A stretch of 64,000 nt of DNA from an uncultured Jannaschia sp. (GCF_947494025.1 NZ_CANLTQ010000001.1:248001-312000); one strand, 5' to 3'; positions 1 to 11,169 are shown, numbered from the stretch's first letter. Notes: a model not told the origin generated them from the letters alone. Numbers and translations: made by a program.

Positions 1-1
1 G

Positions 2-610
2 CTGTTCCTGACGGAGCGGTCGGGGCTCAAGACGGACGTGATCATCGGCATCATCTTCACGTCGTTCTTCGGGCTGGGGCTGTTCATGGTGTCGCTCGAC
101 CCGATCGCGGTCTCGGTGCAGCAGATCACGATGGGCAACATCCTCGCCATCACGCCGGAAGACACGCTGCAACTCGCCGTCATCGGCGTGGTCTCCCTCG
201 TCGTGCTGCTGGCGAAGTGGAAGGATCTGATGGTCACGTTCTTCGACGAGAGCCACGCCCGCTCGGTCGGTCTGCGGCCCGGCCTCCTGAAGCTCGTCTT
301 CTTCACGCTCCTTTCCGCGAGCGTCGTGGCGGCCATGCAGACCGTGGGTGCGTTCCTCGTGATCGCGATGGTCGTGACGCCCGGGGCGACGGCCTATCTC
401 CTGTGCGACCGGTTTTCGCGTCTGCTTCTCCTCGCCGTTGCCATCGGCACCGTGACGAGCGCGCTCGGTGCCTACCTTTCCTTCTTCCTCAACGGCGCGA
501 CCGGCGGCGTGATCGTGACGTTGCAGACGCTGGTCTTCCTCGCGGCCTTCGTGGCCGCCCCGCGGCACGGGCTGATCGCCACGCGTCGCCGGGTCCGGGC
601 CGCGGCATGA
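2..610 (+). CDS. Metal ABC transporter permease (SitC/MntC-type), 5'-truncated by the window
   Basis: Inner-membrane permease of a manganese/zinc/iron ABC importer (ABC-3 family). The reading frame is open from base 2, so the true start lies upstream; about 202 residues are visible. They form several hydrophobic segments and a family-typical glycine/proline-rich stretch around VVTPGATAYLL near the C-terminus. The stop overlaps the start of the next permease by ATGA, so the two are translationally coupled and probably form a heterodimeric channel. The ATPase and solute-binding protein would be expected upstream, outside the window. Mn versus Zn/Fe cannot be decided from the permease alone; in Rhodobacterales such sets are usually Sit/Mnt-type manganese importers (family knowledge, not visible here). 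Confidence 0.85.
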   Translation: MFLTERSGLKTDVIIGIIFTSFFGLGLFMVSLDPIAVSVQQITMGNILAITPEDTLQLAVIGVVSLVVLLAKWKDLMVTFFDESHARSVGLRPGLLKLVFFTLLSASVVAAMQTVGAFLVIAMVVTPGATAYLLCDRFSRLLLLAVAIGTVTSALGAYLSFFLNGATGGVIVTLQTLVFLAAFVAAPRHGLIATRRRVRAAA

Positions 611-1443
611 TCGAGACGGCCCTCCTGCCCTTCGGGTTTCCGTTCATGACGAACGCGTTCCTGATCGCGCTCCTGGTGGCGCCCCCGGCGGCGCTCCTGT
701 CGTGCTTTCTCGTGCTGAAGGGCTGGGCCCTGATGGGCGACGCGGTGAGCCACGCGATCCTGCCCGGCGTCGTGCTGGCCTACCTGCTCGGCCTGCCCCT
801 CATCGCGGGGGCCTTCGCTGCGGGCATGTCCTGCGCGCTCCTGACCGGCTACCTGTCGGAGAACAGCCGGGTGAAGCGCGACACGGCAATGGGCGTCGTC
901 TTCTCGGGCATGTTCGCGGTCGGGCTGATCCTGTTCGTGGCCTTTCCGTCGGACGCGCATCTCGACCACATCCTCTTCGGCAACATGCTGGGCATCGGCG
1001 CGGGCGACCTCTGGACCGCGCTCGCGCTGTCCGGTCCGATCTGCGCCGTCCTGCTCTTGAAGTGGCGGGATTTCCTGCTGCACGCCTTCGACCCGGCACA
1101 AGCGCAGGCGTCGGGGCTTCGGACGGGGTGGCTGCATTACGGGCTGCTGACCGTGCTGTCGCTGACGGTCGTGTCGACCCTGTCGGCGGTGGGGCTGATC
1201 CTCGCCGTCGCGCTGCTGGTCACGCCAGGGGCGATCGCGTTCCTGATGACGCGCAGCTTCGGACGGATGCTCGCGGTTTCGGTCCTCGCCTGCACCCTGG
1301 CGATGGTGGGCGGCGTTTACGCGAGCTTCTGGCTCGACAGCGCGTCGGCGCCGACGATCGTGCTCGTCCTGACGGCGATGTTCCTTCTGGCGTTCGGGCG
1401 GCGGCGGCTCGAGATCGCAGCGGCCGCGCGACGCGCCGCCTGA
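607..1443 (+). CDS. Metal ABC transporter permease (SitD/MntD-type)
   Basis: Second permease subunit (278 aa) of the same Mn/Zn-type ABC importer. The ATG at 607 overlaps the upstream stop by four bases, which fixes the start. The protein has 7-8 hydrophobic helices, the ABC-3 motif region GDAVSHAILPGVVLAYLL near residues 38-55 and a C-terminal LVTPGAIAFLMTRSF segment that mirrors the one in the upstream permease, showing the two are paralogues. It ends in an Arg/Ala-rich cytoplasmic tail. It is the last gene of the transport operon: an imperfect hairpin (1464-1489) follows and then a gene-free stretch. Confidence 0.87.
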   Translation: MIETALLPFGFPFMTNAFLIALLVAPPAALLSCFLVLKGWALMGDAVSHAILPGVVLAYLLGLPLIAGAFAAGMSCALLTGYLSENSRVKRDTAMGVVFSGMFAVGLILFVAFPSDAHLDHILFGNMLGIGAGDLWTALALSGPICAVLLLKWRDFLLHAFDPAQAQASGLRTGWLHYGLLTVLSLTVVSTLSAVGLILAVALLVTPGAIAFLMTRSFGRMLAVSVLACTLAMVGGVYASFWLDSASAPTIVLVLTAMFLLAFGRRRLEIAAAARRAA

Positions 1444-1794
1444 CCCGTCCGCGAAAAGACAGACGCCCCGGCCCTTTCGGACCGAGGCGCCGCTCAAACG
1501 GTCACTCCCCGCACCGCACAACCACCGGGAAGCGTCCGGAGCCTCTGTGGGTCGAGTCCATGTCGAGCTGACCGTATCGCGGCAGCGTCGAGGCTGGATC
1601 GACCAATCTGGGTCGGTTCGGCGCATGGTCCGTAGGGACGTCCGCGCCTGCGGCGGTCGTGTTAAGAACATGGCGACCGCCCCGAATGTTCCCACGAAAT
1701 CCGTGTTCGTCCGGAATCGCGCCGAGCGGTCGCCATGCCCTGCGGACACGGGAAAACCTTTGCGAAACGCCGTCGAGGCCCTACAGGCGGGGTC
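1444..1794. other. Gene-free stretch between the ABC permease and the antiporter
   Basis: These 351 bases hold no supported gene. A short imperfect inverted repeat at 1464-1489 (CGCC/GGCG and CGG/CCG arms with two mismatches) may act as a weak terminator for the permease operon, although no T-run follows. The rest presumably carries the promoter of the antiporter gene; I see no clear -35/-10 pair. Confidence 0.4.
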
Positions 1795-3750
1795 ATGGAA
1801 TCCTTTCTGTTTCAGGCCGTGATCTATCTGGGCGCCGCGACGGTCTGCGTCCCGGTCGCCGTGCGCCTGGGGCTGGGTTCCGTGCTGGGCTATCTGGTGG
1901 CCGGCATCCTCATCGGTCCGGTCACGGGCCTTGTCGGGTCCGAAACGGAATCGCTGCAGCATTTCGCGGAGTTCGGCGTCGTGATGATGCTGTTCCTGAT
2001 CGGGCTGGAACTCGAGCCACGCGCGCTGTGGGACATGCGGCAACGGCTCCTCGGCCTCGGGCTCGGGCAGGTCGGGCTGACGGTCGCGCTCTTTGCCGGT
2101 GCGGCGATCCTGCTGGGGCAGCCCTGGCCCGTCGCGCTCGCCATCGGCATGATCCTCGCCCCGAGCTCGACCGCCATCGTGATGCAGACGCTCGAGGAGA
2201 AGACGCTGACCGGGACGCGGGGCGGCCGCTCGGCCTTCTCGGTGCTGCTCACGCAGGATATCCTCGTGCTGCCGATGCTGGCATTGATGCCGCTTCTGAC
2301 GGGGGGGATCGTCTCGCGGCCCGCGGCCGGCGCGACCGAGGAGGAACCCGTCATCGGCAACGGCGAGAGCGCGCGCATCGCCGAAGACGTCAGCACCTGG
2401 ATCGAGCAGCTTCCGAACTGGGGCGCCGCGCTCGCCACGCTCGGGGCGGTCGCGCTTGTCATCCTCGGCGGGCAGTTCCTGACCCGCCCGGTCTTCACCT
2501 TCGCCGCGCGGGCGCGGCTCCACGAAATGCGCACCATCGTCTCGCTGCTCTTCGTGATCGGCGTCGCGGTGCTGATGTCGCTTGTCGGCCTGTCGCCCGC
2601 GCTCGGCACCTTTCTCGCCGGCGTGGTCCTGGCGGGGTCCGAGTTCCGCCACGAGCTGAAGGCGGATATCGAGCCGTTCAAGGGCATCCTGCTAGGCCTC
2701 TTCTTCATCACCGTCGGCGCGGGCATCGATTTCGCCGTGCTCGCCGCCGCGCCGACCATGGTCATCGTGATCGTGAGCGGGCTGATCCTGGCGAAGGGCG
2801 CCATCCTCTACATGCTCGCCCTGGTCGCCCGGCTGCACGGCCGGGACCGCATCCTCTTCACGCTGAGCCTCGCGCAGGCGGGGGAATTCGGTTTCGTGCT
2901 GATTTCCGTCGCCGCGCAATCCGGCGTCGTGGCGGGCGATCTGCAGGCGCGGCTGCTTCTGTCCATCGCGCTGTCGATGCTGCTGACCCCGCTTCTCTTC
3001 ATCGCCTACGAGCGCCTGTCGCAACACAGCGGCGCGGCGGACGCGGAACCCGACGACGCCATCGACACGCATGCGGAGGTCATCATCGCCGGGGTCGGAC
3101 GGTTCGGTCAGGTCGTCCACCGCCTCCTGCAGGGTGCCGGCCTCAACGCGGTGGTGCTCGACCGCGACATCGAGACGATCCGGCTTCTACGCACCTTCGG
3201 CATCAAGACCTATCTGGGCGACCCGACACGACCCGAGGTTCTGGAGGCCGCCGGCATCGCGCGGGCCAGGATCGTGGTCGTGGCGCTCGACTCCAAAGGC
3301 GACGCGGTGCGGCTCACGCGCCTCGTCAAGCAGACGAACCCGGATGTCCATGTGATCGCCCGTGCCTACGATCGCGTCCACACCTACGAACTCTACCGTG
3401 CCGGGGCCGACCAGATCGTGCGGGAGATGTTCGACTCGAGCCTTCGGGCGGGACGCTACGTCCTGGAGCGGATGGGCTGGTCGGAGAGCGAAGCCTACCA
3501 CGCGCGGGACGCCTTCTTCCGGCACGACCGCGAGGCCATGCTCGAACTGGCAAAGCTGTGGCGGCCGGGCGTTCCGGTCGCGCAGAACGCCGAATACGCC
3601 GAACGGGCGCGGGCGCTGAACAAGGAGCTGGAGAACGCGCTCCTGAACCGGTTCGGGGAGGATGCCGAGGCGATCGCCGCCGAACGCGAGAGCGGACAGG
3701 CAAAGACGGACGGGCCGCCGGACGGCACGCCGGCCCGGGGCGGCGCGTGA
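1795..3750 (+). CDS. CPA2 monovalent cation:proton antiporter with RCK/TrkA-N domain (KefB/KefC-like)
   Basis: Probable K+/H+ (or K+ efflux) antiporter of the cation:proton antiporter-2 family, 651 aa, inner membrane. Residues 1-410 form the Na+/H+ exchanger domain with about 12 helices, starting with the family-typical YLVAGILIGP segment near residue 40. A cytoplasmic Rossmann RCK_N domain begins near residue 425 with the dinucleotide loop GVGRFG and continues to about 550, followed by a charged C-terminal tail. The ATG at 1795 matches the usual N-terminus; an in-frame start 60 bases upstream would add an unsupported basic leader. Glutathione-gated Kef function is known for E. coli relatives only; gating here is not shown. 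The stop codon sits in the loop of a long perfect hairpin. Confidence 0.86.
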   Translation: MESFLFQAVIYLGAATVCVPVAVRLGLGSVLGYLVAGILIGPVTGLVGSETESLQHFAEFGVVMMLFLIGLELEPRALWDMRQRLLGLGLGQVGLTVALFAGAAILLGQPWPVALAIGMILAPSSTAIVMQTLEEKTLTGTRGGRSAFSVLLTQDILVLPMLALMPLLTGGIVSRPAAGATEEEPVIGNGESARIAEDVSTWIEQLPNWGAALATLGAVALVILGGQFLTRPVFTFAARARLHEMRTIVSLLFVIGVAVLMSLVGLSPALGTFLAGVVLAGSEFRHELKADIEPFKGILLGLFFITVGAGIDFAVLAAAPTMVIVIVSGLILAKGAILYMLALVARLHGRDRILFTLSLAQAGEFGFVLISVAAQSGVVAGDLQARLLLSIALSMLLTPLLFIAYERLSQHSGAADAEPDDAIDTHAEVIIAGVGRFGQVVHRLLQGAGLNAVVLDRDIETIRLLRTFGIKTYLGDPTRPEVLEAAGIARARIVVVALDSKGDAVRLTRLVKQTNPDVHVIARAYDRVHTYELYRAGADQIVREMFDSSLRAGRYVLERMGWSESEAYHARDAFFRHDREAMLELAKLWRPGVPVAQNAEYAERARALNKELENALLNRFGEDAEAIAAERESGQAKTDGPPDGTPARGGA

Positions 3751-3765
3751 GCGCGCCGCCCCGGG
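3734..3765. terminator. Perfect 14-bp hairpin between convergent genes, stop codon in its loop
   Basis: The arms 3734-3747 and 3752-3765 are perfectly complementary and enclose the four-base loop TGAG, whose first three bases are the antiporter stop codon. The antiporter and the glutamate dehydrogenase converge here, so the stem can act as a bidirectional transcription barrier. There is no U-run on either side. Confidence 0.6.
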
Positions 3766-3774
3766 GGCATCGCG

Positions 3775-5202
3775 TCAGAGGCCCTTGGCCTGGTAGCTCG
3801 CCGCGACGCGGCTGATCGAGACGATGTAGGCCGCCGTGCGTAGATCGGGGACGTCGTTGCGCTGGCGCCAGACCTCGCGCATCGCGCCGTAGGCCGTGCG
3901 CATCGTGTCGTCGAGGCCGGAGCGGACGAGCTCCAGCTCCCCCGCGCCGCGCAGGTAGCGGTCCTTGAAGTCCTTCGACAGCGTCCAGGCGACCTCCTTG
4001 TTGGTCGACAGCCGTTCGAGCTCGTCCACCAGCGTCTGGTGCCGTGCCTCCTCGGCCCGACGCTCCATCCGGCCGAAGCGGATATGCGACAGGTTCTTGA
4101 CCCATTCGAAGTAGCTGACCGTCACGCCCCCGGCATTGGCATAGAGGTCCGGAATAATGATGACGCCCTTTCCGGAAAGGTAGTCGTTGGCCTCCGAGGT
4201 GATCGGCCCGTTCGCCGCCTCGATGATGAGCGGGGCCTTGATCCCCGCCATGTTGCCAGAATGGATCGTTCCTTCGAGCGCGGCGGGAACGAGGATGTCG
4301 CACTCCGCCTCCAGAAGCTTCGCGCCCTCGGGCTCGTATTGCGCGCCGGGGAACCCCTTCACGCCACCATTCTGCTGCATGTGGATGTGGAGCTCGTCGA
4401 TGTCGATGCCCTCGTCGGAATAGACCGCGCCGTCGCGCTCGATCACCGCGGTGATCTTGGCGCCGTCCTCGCGGCTGAGGAAGCTCGCCGCGTGGAAGCC
4501 CACGTTGCCGAGGCCCTGAACGATCACGCGCTTGCCCTCGAGCGTGCCGTCGAGCCTCGCATCCTTCACATCGTCGGGATGGCGGAAGAACTCCTGCAGC
4601 GCGTATTGCACGCCGCGCCCCGTCGCCTCCGTGCGCCCGGCGATCCCGCCCGCGTTGAGCGGCTTGCCGGTGACGCAGGCGCGGCCGTTGATGTCGGTCG
4701 TGTTCATGCGCTGGTACTGGTCGGAGATCCAGGCCATCTCGCGCTCGCCCGTGCCCATGTCCGGCGCGGGCACGTTCTGCGCGGGATTGATGAGGTCGCG
4801 CTTGATGAGCTCGTAGGCGAAGCGGCGGGTGATCTGCTCCATCTCGTGCGGCTCCCAGGCGCGCGGGTCGATGCAGAGCCCGCCCTTGGAGCCACCGAAC
4901 GGCGTTTCCACGAGGGCGCATTTGTAGGTCATCAGCGCGGCCAGCGCCTCGACCTCGTCCTGATGGACCGAGAGCGCGTAGCGGATGCCGCCCTTGACCG
5001 GCTCCATGTGTTCGGAATGGACGGAGCGGTAGCCGGTGAAGGTGTGGATGCGGCCGCGCAGGCGGACGCCGAAGCGCACCGTATACGTCGCGTTGCAAAC
5101 GCGGATCTTCTCGACCAATCCGGGCGACAGTTCCATCAGGGACACCGCTCGGTCGTACATCGCGTTGACCGAGTCCCTGAACCCGCCATGTTGCACACTC
5201 AT
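3775..5202 (-). CDS. gdhA: Glu/Leu/Phe/Val-family dehydrogenase, probably glutamate dehydrogenase
   Basis: Interconverts glutamate with 2-oxoglutarate and ammonia using NAD(P); cytosolic. Length 475 aa, somewhat longer than the hexameric 420-450 aa class. The substrate-domain lysines are visible at K94 and in PFGGSKGGL (K106), the catalytic aspartate in PAPDMGTGE (D148), and the nucleotide-binding loop in QGLGNVG (229-235). The residue at the end of the second beta strand appears to be acidic (VIERDG), which favours NAD(H); this is inference. It stands alone on the minus strand, converging with the antiporter and diverging from dnaG across a 548-base gap. A leucine dehydrogenase is less likely because of the length and the glutamate-dehydrogenase-like N-terminus. 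Confidence 0.88.
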   Translation of the reverse strand: MSVQHGGFRDSVNAMYDRAVSLMELSPGLVEKIRVCNATYTVRFGVRLRGRIHTFTGYRSVHSEHMEPVKGGIRYALSVHQDEVEALAALMTYKCALVETPFGGSKGGLCIDPRAWEPHEMEQITRRFAYELIKRDLINPAQNVPAPDMGTGEREMAWISDQYQRMNTTDINGRACVTGKPLNAGGIAGRTEATGRGVQYALQEFFRHPDDVKDARLDGTLEGKRVIVQGLGNVGFHAASFLSREDGAKITAVIERDGAVYSDEGIDIDELHIHMQQNGGVKGFPGAQYEPEGAKLLEAECDILVPAALEGTIHSGNMAGIKAPLIIEAANGPITSEANDYLSGKGVIIIPDLYANAGGVTVSYFEWVKNLSHIRFGRMERRAEEARHQTLVDELERLSTNKEVAWTLSKDFKDRYLRGAGELELVRSGLDDTMRTAYGAMREVWRQRNDVPDLRTAAYIVSISRVAASYQAKGL

Positions 5203-5750
5203 CTCCGTCTCCTCCGGTTTGGATGCCTGCGCGGCACCATCGACCTCGACACTAGCGCCCGGAACGCGGATGCCTACCCGTCACGGCACGGCTGCCCCCC
5301 GCCGGCTTAACCCTGTCACCGAACCACCATGCCGGTGTCCGAAGAAAGCCGCGCTCGGGGGGCAACGTGGCGGCGCGGTTCCGGGTAGCTGGGCCGCGTC
5401 GACTGTCCAAGCCTGTATGAACGAGTTGCCGTCTTGCTCCGCCCCCCGAACCCGTCCGCGCCCTGTTCCGGGCCGGCGCGGCGTTCGGGCGGCGCGCGGA
5501 GGGAAGCCTCAAACTCTTCGGCTTGGCGATATTCTGCATCATGCCGCGTTCCGCCGGCGTGGCGCTCGACATGATGCGCTCCGGAGCGGACCGGACCGAA
5601 CCGCGATACAGGATCGACCGCGCCGTGTTGGCCGCGGACGCGGATACCAGCGCGAAATCGGAGACCGATGGCGGCGGTCTGGGGAATTGATCGCGTCGGT
5701 TCCGCCGAAGGCCCCTCGACTCTGCGCATGCGGCACCCGATATTTCCCCG
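5203..5750. other. Gap between divergent gdhA and dnaG
   Basis: No supported gene. A 90-codon open frame on the plus strand (5421-5690) lacks an early start codon and matches nothing I recognise. The gap must carry the promoters for gdhA (minus) and dnaG (plus). In many relatives a GatB/YqeY-like gene precedes dnaG; I do not see one here. Confidence 0.4.
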
Positions 5751-7703
5751 ATGCGCCTGTCCGACAGCTTTCTCGACGATCTCCGCAACCGGCTGAGCCT
5801 GTCCCAGGTCGTCGGACGCAAGGTGAGCTGGGACATGCGCAAGACGAATCAGGCAAAGGGCGACTGGTGGGCCCCCTGCCCGTTCCACCAGGAGAAGTCG
5901 GCAAGCTTCCACGTCGACGACCGCAAGGGGTTCTATTACTGCTTCGGGTGCCAGGCGAAGGGCAACCTCTTCGGCTTCGTGCAGGAGACCGAGAACGTGG
6001 GCTTCCTCGAGGCGGTGGAGATCCTCGCCGCCGAGGCCGGGATGGAGATGCCCGCGCGCGACCCGAAGGCCGCCGAGCGGTCCGACCTGCGCACCCGGCT
6101 TGCCGAGGTGACGGAGGAGGCCGTCCGCTGGTTCCGGCTACAGCTCCAGACCGGTCCGGCGGCCGAGGCGCGCGCCTATCTCGAACGGCGCGGGCTCACG
6201 CGCGAGACGCTGGAACGCTTCGAGATCGGCTTCGCGCCCGACGCCTCCGACGCGCTGCTGCGCGCGTTCGAGGGCAAGGGGATCAAGCTCGACCTGCTCG
6301 ACGGCGCCGGCCTCGCCGTGCCGCCCGAGGACGGACGGCCCGCCCGCGACCGCTTCATCCACCGCATCGTCTTTCCGATCCGGGATCCGCGCGGGCGCTG
6401 CATCGGGTTCGGCGGCCGGGCGATGAATCCGAACGCCAAGGCCAAGTATCTCAATTCGCCGGAAACGCCGCTCTTCGACAAGGGCGCCAACCTCTACAAT
6501 CTCGGCCCCGCCCGGACCGCCGCCGGCAAGGGACAGCCGCTGATCGTGGCCGAGGGCTACATGGACGTGATCGCGCTCCATCAGGCGGGGTTCGAGGCCG
6601 CGGTCGCCCCGCTAGGGACGGCTGTGACCGAACGGCAGCTCCAGATGCTCTGGCGCGTGGCGCCGGAGCCGCTCGTCGCGCTCGACGGCGATGCGGCGGG
6701 GCAGCGCGCGGGCCTGCGCGTGATCGACCTCGCGCTGCCGATGATGGAGGCGGGACAGGCGCTGCGCTTCGCGATCCTGCCCGACGGCCGCGACCCGGAC
6801 GATCTGATCCGCGCAAAGGGACGCGCGGGCATGCAGGCGATGCTCGACGCGGCGAAACCGGCCATCGCCCTCTTGTGGCAGCGGGAGACCGAGGGCCGTG
6901 CCTTCGACAGTCCCGAGCGCCGCGCCGCGCTGGACCGCGACCTGCGCGGCATCCTGCAACGGATCGCGGACCGTTCGCTCCGCCGCCATTACGGCGAGGA
7001 ATTCGCTCGCCTGCGGGGGGAACTCTTCGGAACGGCGCCTGAGCCCGTCCGTCGCGCCCCGGACGCGACGCGCGCACGGTCCGGCCCGCGCCGTGCGGGC
7101 AAGTGGCCGCCGCCTGCGCAGCCCTCCCCCTCCGTCCGGGCTTCCGCTCTGGTCTCCGGGGCGCTCAGGCCCGATGCGATCCTCGAGCAGGTGATCCTGG
7201 CCGGGCTGATCCGGCATCCGGGCCTGATCGCCACATTCGGCGACCGGTTGGAGGCGGCGGAATGGTCGGCCGAGGTCAACGCCGCGCTCGGCGCGACGCT
7301 TCTGTCGCAGGACCCGCGCGACCCGACAGAGATCGTGCAAGCCGCGGTCGCGGAGAAACTGGGCACGGAGGTTCTTGAAACACTGATGTCGCGTGGCCAT
7401 GTCCGCAACTCACCGGCAGGCCGCGGCGATGCCGAGGATACGCGTGCCTGCATATCCGAAGCGCTCGGGCGTCTGGAGGCGCGGCACGGCGCGGAGCGGG
7501 AATACCGCGAAGCGATGGAGGATTTCGAGACGAATGCGGACGAGGCGATGACCTGGCGGCTGGCCCAAGCCGGACGTCGCCGCGACGACTCGTACCGGGT
7601 CGGCGATCTGCAATCGAATGCCCGCCATGCGGAACGGTCCCATGCGGACTACTACGACAGCCTGCTGACCACGGACGGCGGCAAAACACACGAGCGGAAG
7701 TGA
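5751..7703 (+). CDS. dnaG: DNA primase
   Basis: Synthesises RNA primers on the lagging strand at the replication fork with DnaB helicase. Length 650 aa. The N-terminal CHC2 zinc finger is intact (C43, H46, C64, C67). The TOPRIM catalytic core follows, with the glutamate of EGYMD at residue 268 and the metal-binding DGDAAG at about 312. A Pro/Arg-rich linker (about residues 430-465) leads to the C-terminal DnaB-interaction region. The gene stands 83 bases before rpoD in the classical macromolecular-synthesis order; rpsU is not adjacent, as usual in this order of bacteria. Confidence 0.96.
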   Translation: MRLSDSFLDDLRNRLSLSQVVGRKVSWDMRKTNQAKGDWWAPCPFHQEKSASFHVDDRKGFYYCFGCQAKGNLFGFVQETENVGFLEAVEILAAEAGMEMPARDPKAAERSDLRTRLAEVTEEAVRWFRLQLQTGPAAEARAYLERRGLTRETLERFEIGFAPDASDALLRAFEGKGIKLDLLDGAGLAVPPEDGRPARDRFIHRIVFPIRDPRGRCIGFGGRAMNPNAKAKYLNSPETPLFDKGANLYNLGPARTAAGKGQPLIVAEGYMDVIALHQAGFEAAVAPLGTAVTERQLQMLWRVAPEPLVALDGDAAGQRAGLRVIDLALPMMEAGQALRFAILPDGRDPDDLIRAKGRAGMQAMLDAAKPAIALLWQRETEGRAFDSPERRAALDRDLRGILQRIADRSLRRHYGEEFARLRGELFGTAPEPVRRAPDATRARSGPRRAGKWPPPAQPSPSVRASALVSGALRPDAILEQVILAGLIRHPGLIATFGDRLEAAEWSAEVNAALGATLLSQDPRDPTEIVQAAVAEKLGTEVLETLMSRGHVRNSPAGRGDAEDTRACISEALGRLEARHGAEREYREAMEDFETNADEAMTWRLAQAGRRRDDSYRVGDLQSNARHAERSHADYYDSLLTTDGGKTHERK

Positions 7704-7719
7704 TTCGGGGTGCGGGCTG

Positions 7720-7745
7720 CGACGAATCACGTTACTGATTCGTCG
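7720..7745. repeat. 10-bp perfect inverted repeat with clustered GANTC sites before rpoD
   Basis: The arms 7720-7729 and 7736-7745 are perfect inverted copies separated by six bases. Each arm contains a GANTC site (7724, 7737), and a third lies at 7702. GANTC is the target of the CcrM methyltransferase in alphaproteobacteria. The repeat lies in the 83-base dnaG-rpoD spacer and has no T-run, so an operator or methylation-sensitive promoter element is more likely than a terminator. Confidence 0.5.
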
Positions 7746-7786
7746 GATCGACGACGACGGATCCCTCCCTTCCTAGACGGAGCGCG

Positions 7787-9787
<2,001 letters not shown>

Positions 9788-9813
9788 GTCCGAAACGCGT
9801 TATCGGTTACGGC

Positions 9814-9845
9814 GGCCCCGGCAAAAACCGGGGCCTTCCGCGTTT
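9814..9845 (+). terminator. rpoD rho-independent terminator
   Basis: A perfect 8-bp GC stem (9814-9821 with 9828-9835) with an A-rich six-base loop is followed by CTTCCGCGTTTT. It lies 27 bases after the rpoD stop and abuts the end of a convergent small gene, so it may serve both. Confidence 0.75.
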
Positions 9846-10036
9846 TAGTCGTCGTCGGACTCCGTCTCACCGCGCGGCGGGAACCGGTCCTCCGGCTCCA
9901 TATCCGTATCGGTCGTCACCGAGTTCGGGTCGTGCGTGGTGCCCCGCGCGACGGACTCCGGCACGTCCGCTCTGGTCTTGTGCTTCGCGTCACGGTCCGT
10001 CGTGGGGGTGCCACCGGGTTTGTCGCGTTCGGTCAT
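9845..10036 (-). CDS. Small hydrophilic conserved-type protein of unknown function
   Basis: 63 aa, very hydrophilic, rich in Asp, Glu, Thr, Arg and Pro, with no predicted helix or membrane segment and an acidic end (ETESDDD). It is probably intrinsically disordered. A GGAG lies 8 bases before the ATG at 10036, which favours this start over in-frame ATGs at 10042 and 10057. The convergent terminator of rpoD overlaps its stop. Function unknown. Confidence 0.55.
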   Translation of the reverse strand: MTERDKPGGTPTTDRDAKHKTRADVPESVARGTTHDPNSVTTDTDMEPEDRFPPRGETESDDD

Positions 10037-10182
10037 GCTCATCGCTCCGTTCTTCACGCCCGAGGGGCTTTCCGGGAGGAAACGCCGCGAAGCCGGGGGC
10101 CGGTTCCCGTACGGGCCTGCGGCATGTTTTCCATCCCTGCGCGATCGACTAACCCGGACGCGGCACCAAGGAGGGGCGCGCG

Positions 10183-10599
10183 ATGCATACGACGTTCACC
10201 ATCCGGACGGAGGGGCCGGGCCTTGTCGAGTTCACCGACAAGGTCGCGTCCTGGCTACCCGAGCGAACGGGCTTGTTGACCCTGATGGTCCGCCACACCT
10301 CCGCCAGCCTCCTGATCCAGGAAAACGCCGATCCGGAGGTGCAGACGGACCTGCGCGCCTTCCTTGCCCGCCTCGCCCCGCCCACGACCGACCCGGCGAT
10401 GTCCTATCTGACGCATACCTACGAGGGGCCGGACGACATGCCGGGGCACATCAAGGCGATGCTCCTGCCCACCTCGCTCTCGATCCCCGTGGTCGACGGA
10501 CGCCTGGCGCTCGGCACGTGGCAGGGCGTCTACCTCGTCGAGCATCGCGACCGCCCCCACCGGAGGGAGGTGGCGGCAATGCTGATCCCGGTCGAATGA
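10183..10599 (+). CDS. yjbQ: YjbQ family protein (UPF0047)
   Basis: 138 aa, full length for the family. It carries the family signature GTWQGVYLVEHRD near the C-terminus and the conserved HTSASLLIQENADP block near residues 45-58. The family folds as a trimeric beta barrel; some members show weak thiamine-phosphate synthase activity and it is often annotated as a secondary thiamine-phosphate synthase, but the physiological role is not settled. It is a single gene with GAGG just upstream of the ATG. Confidence 0.87.
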   Translation: MHTTFTIRTEGPGLVEFTDKVASWLPERTGLLTLMVRHTSASLLIQENADPEVQTDLRAFLARLAPPTTDPAMSYLTHTYEGPDDMPGHIKAMLLPTSLSIPVVDGRLALGTWQGVYLVEHRDRPHRREVAAMLIPVE

Positions 10600-10704
10600 C
10601 GGCCTGCTCTTGTCACACCACCCGTTGCCCGGCACAGTGGCGCGGCATCTAGGATTGGACCCGTCGACAAGATATGGCGATCCCCTACCCTACGGAGATT
10701 GCCA

Positions 10705-11169
10705 ATGCGCTGCCCCTTCTGCGGAAACGTCGACACGCAGGTAAAGGATTCCCGGCCCGCCGAGGATCACGTCGCGATCCGCCGGCGCCGGTTCTGCCCC
10801 TCCTGCGGGGGTCGGTTCACAACCTACGAGCGGGTGCAGCTTCGTGATCTCGTCGTCATCAAGACCTCCGGCAAACGGGAGGAGTTCGACCGCGGCAAGC
10901 TCGAGCGCTCCATCCGCATCTCCATGCAGAAGCGCCCGATCGAGCCGGAACGGATCGATCAGATGATCTCCGGCATCGTGCGCCGGCTCGAGAGCATGGG
11001 CGAGACCGACATCAAGTCGACCACGATCGGCGAGATCGCGATGGAAAGCCTCGCCCGGATCGACACCGTGGCCTATGTGCGCTTCGCGAGCGTCTACAAG
11101 AACTTCCAGGCGCCCGACGATTTCGAGGATTTCGTGGACAAGCTGCGGCCCCCCGCCCCCGATCCGTGA
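10705..11169 (+). CDS. nrdR: Transcriptional repressor NrdR
   Basis: Zinc-ribbon and ATP-cone repressor of ribonucleotide reductase genes, 154 aa. The zinc ligands are C3, C6, C31 and C34; the ATP-cone domain runs from about residue 46 to 136 ([17 protein letters not shown]). The ATG at 10705 has ACGGAG upstream at a good distance; an in-frame TTG two codons earlier is not needed. Its stop overlaps the ribD start (GTGA), the common alphaproteobacterial nrdR-ribD arrangement. No NrdR box is evident nearby. Confidence 0.96.
   Translation: MRCPFCGNVDTQVKDSRPAEDHVAIRRRRFCPSCGGRFTTYERVQLRDLVVIKTSGKREEFDRGKLERSIRISMQKRPIEPERIDQMISGIVRRLESMGETDIKSTTIGEIAMESLARIDTVAYVRFASVYKNFQAPDDFEDFVDKLRPPAPDP

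Noticed and set aside
472-2652. 726-codon minus-strand frame across the permease and antiporter
   Set aside because: Crosses two genes that are well supported on the plus strand, and its product is rich in Arg, Gln, His and Asp without order.
5421-5690. Open frame between gdhA and dnaG with some protein-like character
   Set aside because: No start codon in the first two thirds and no recognised family; kept only as a note in the gap entry.
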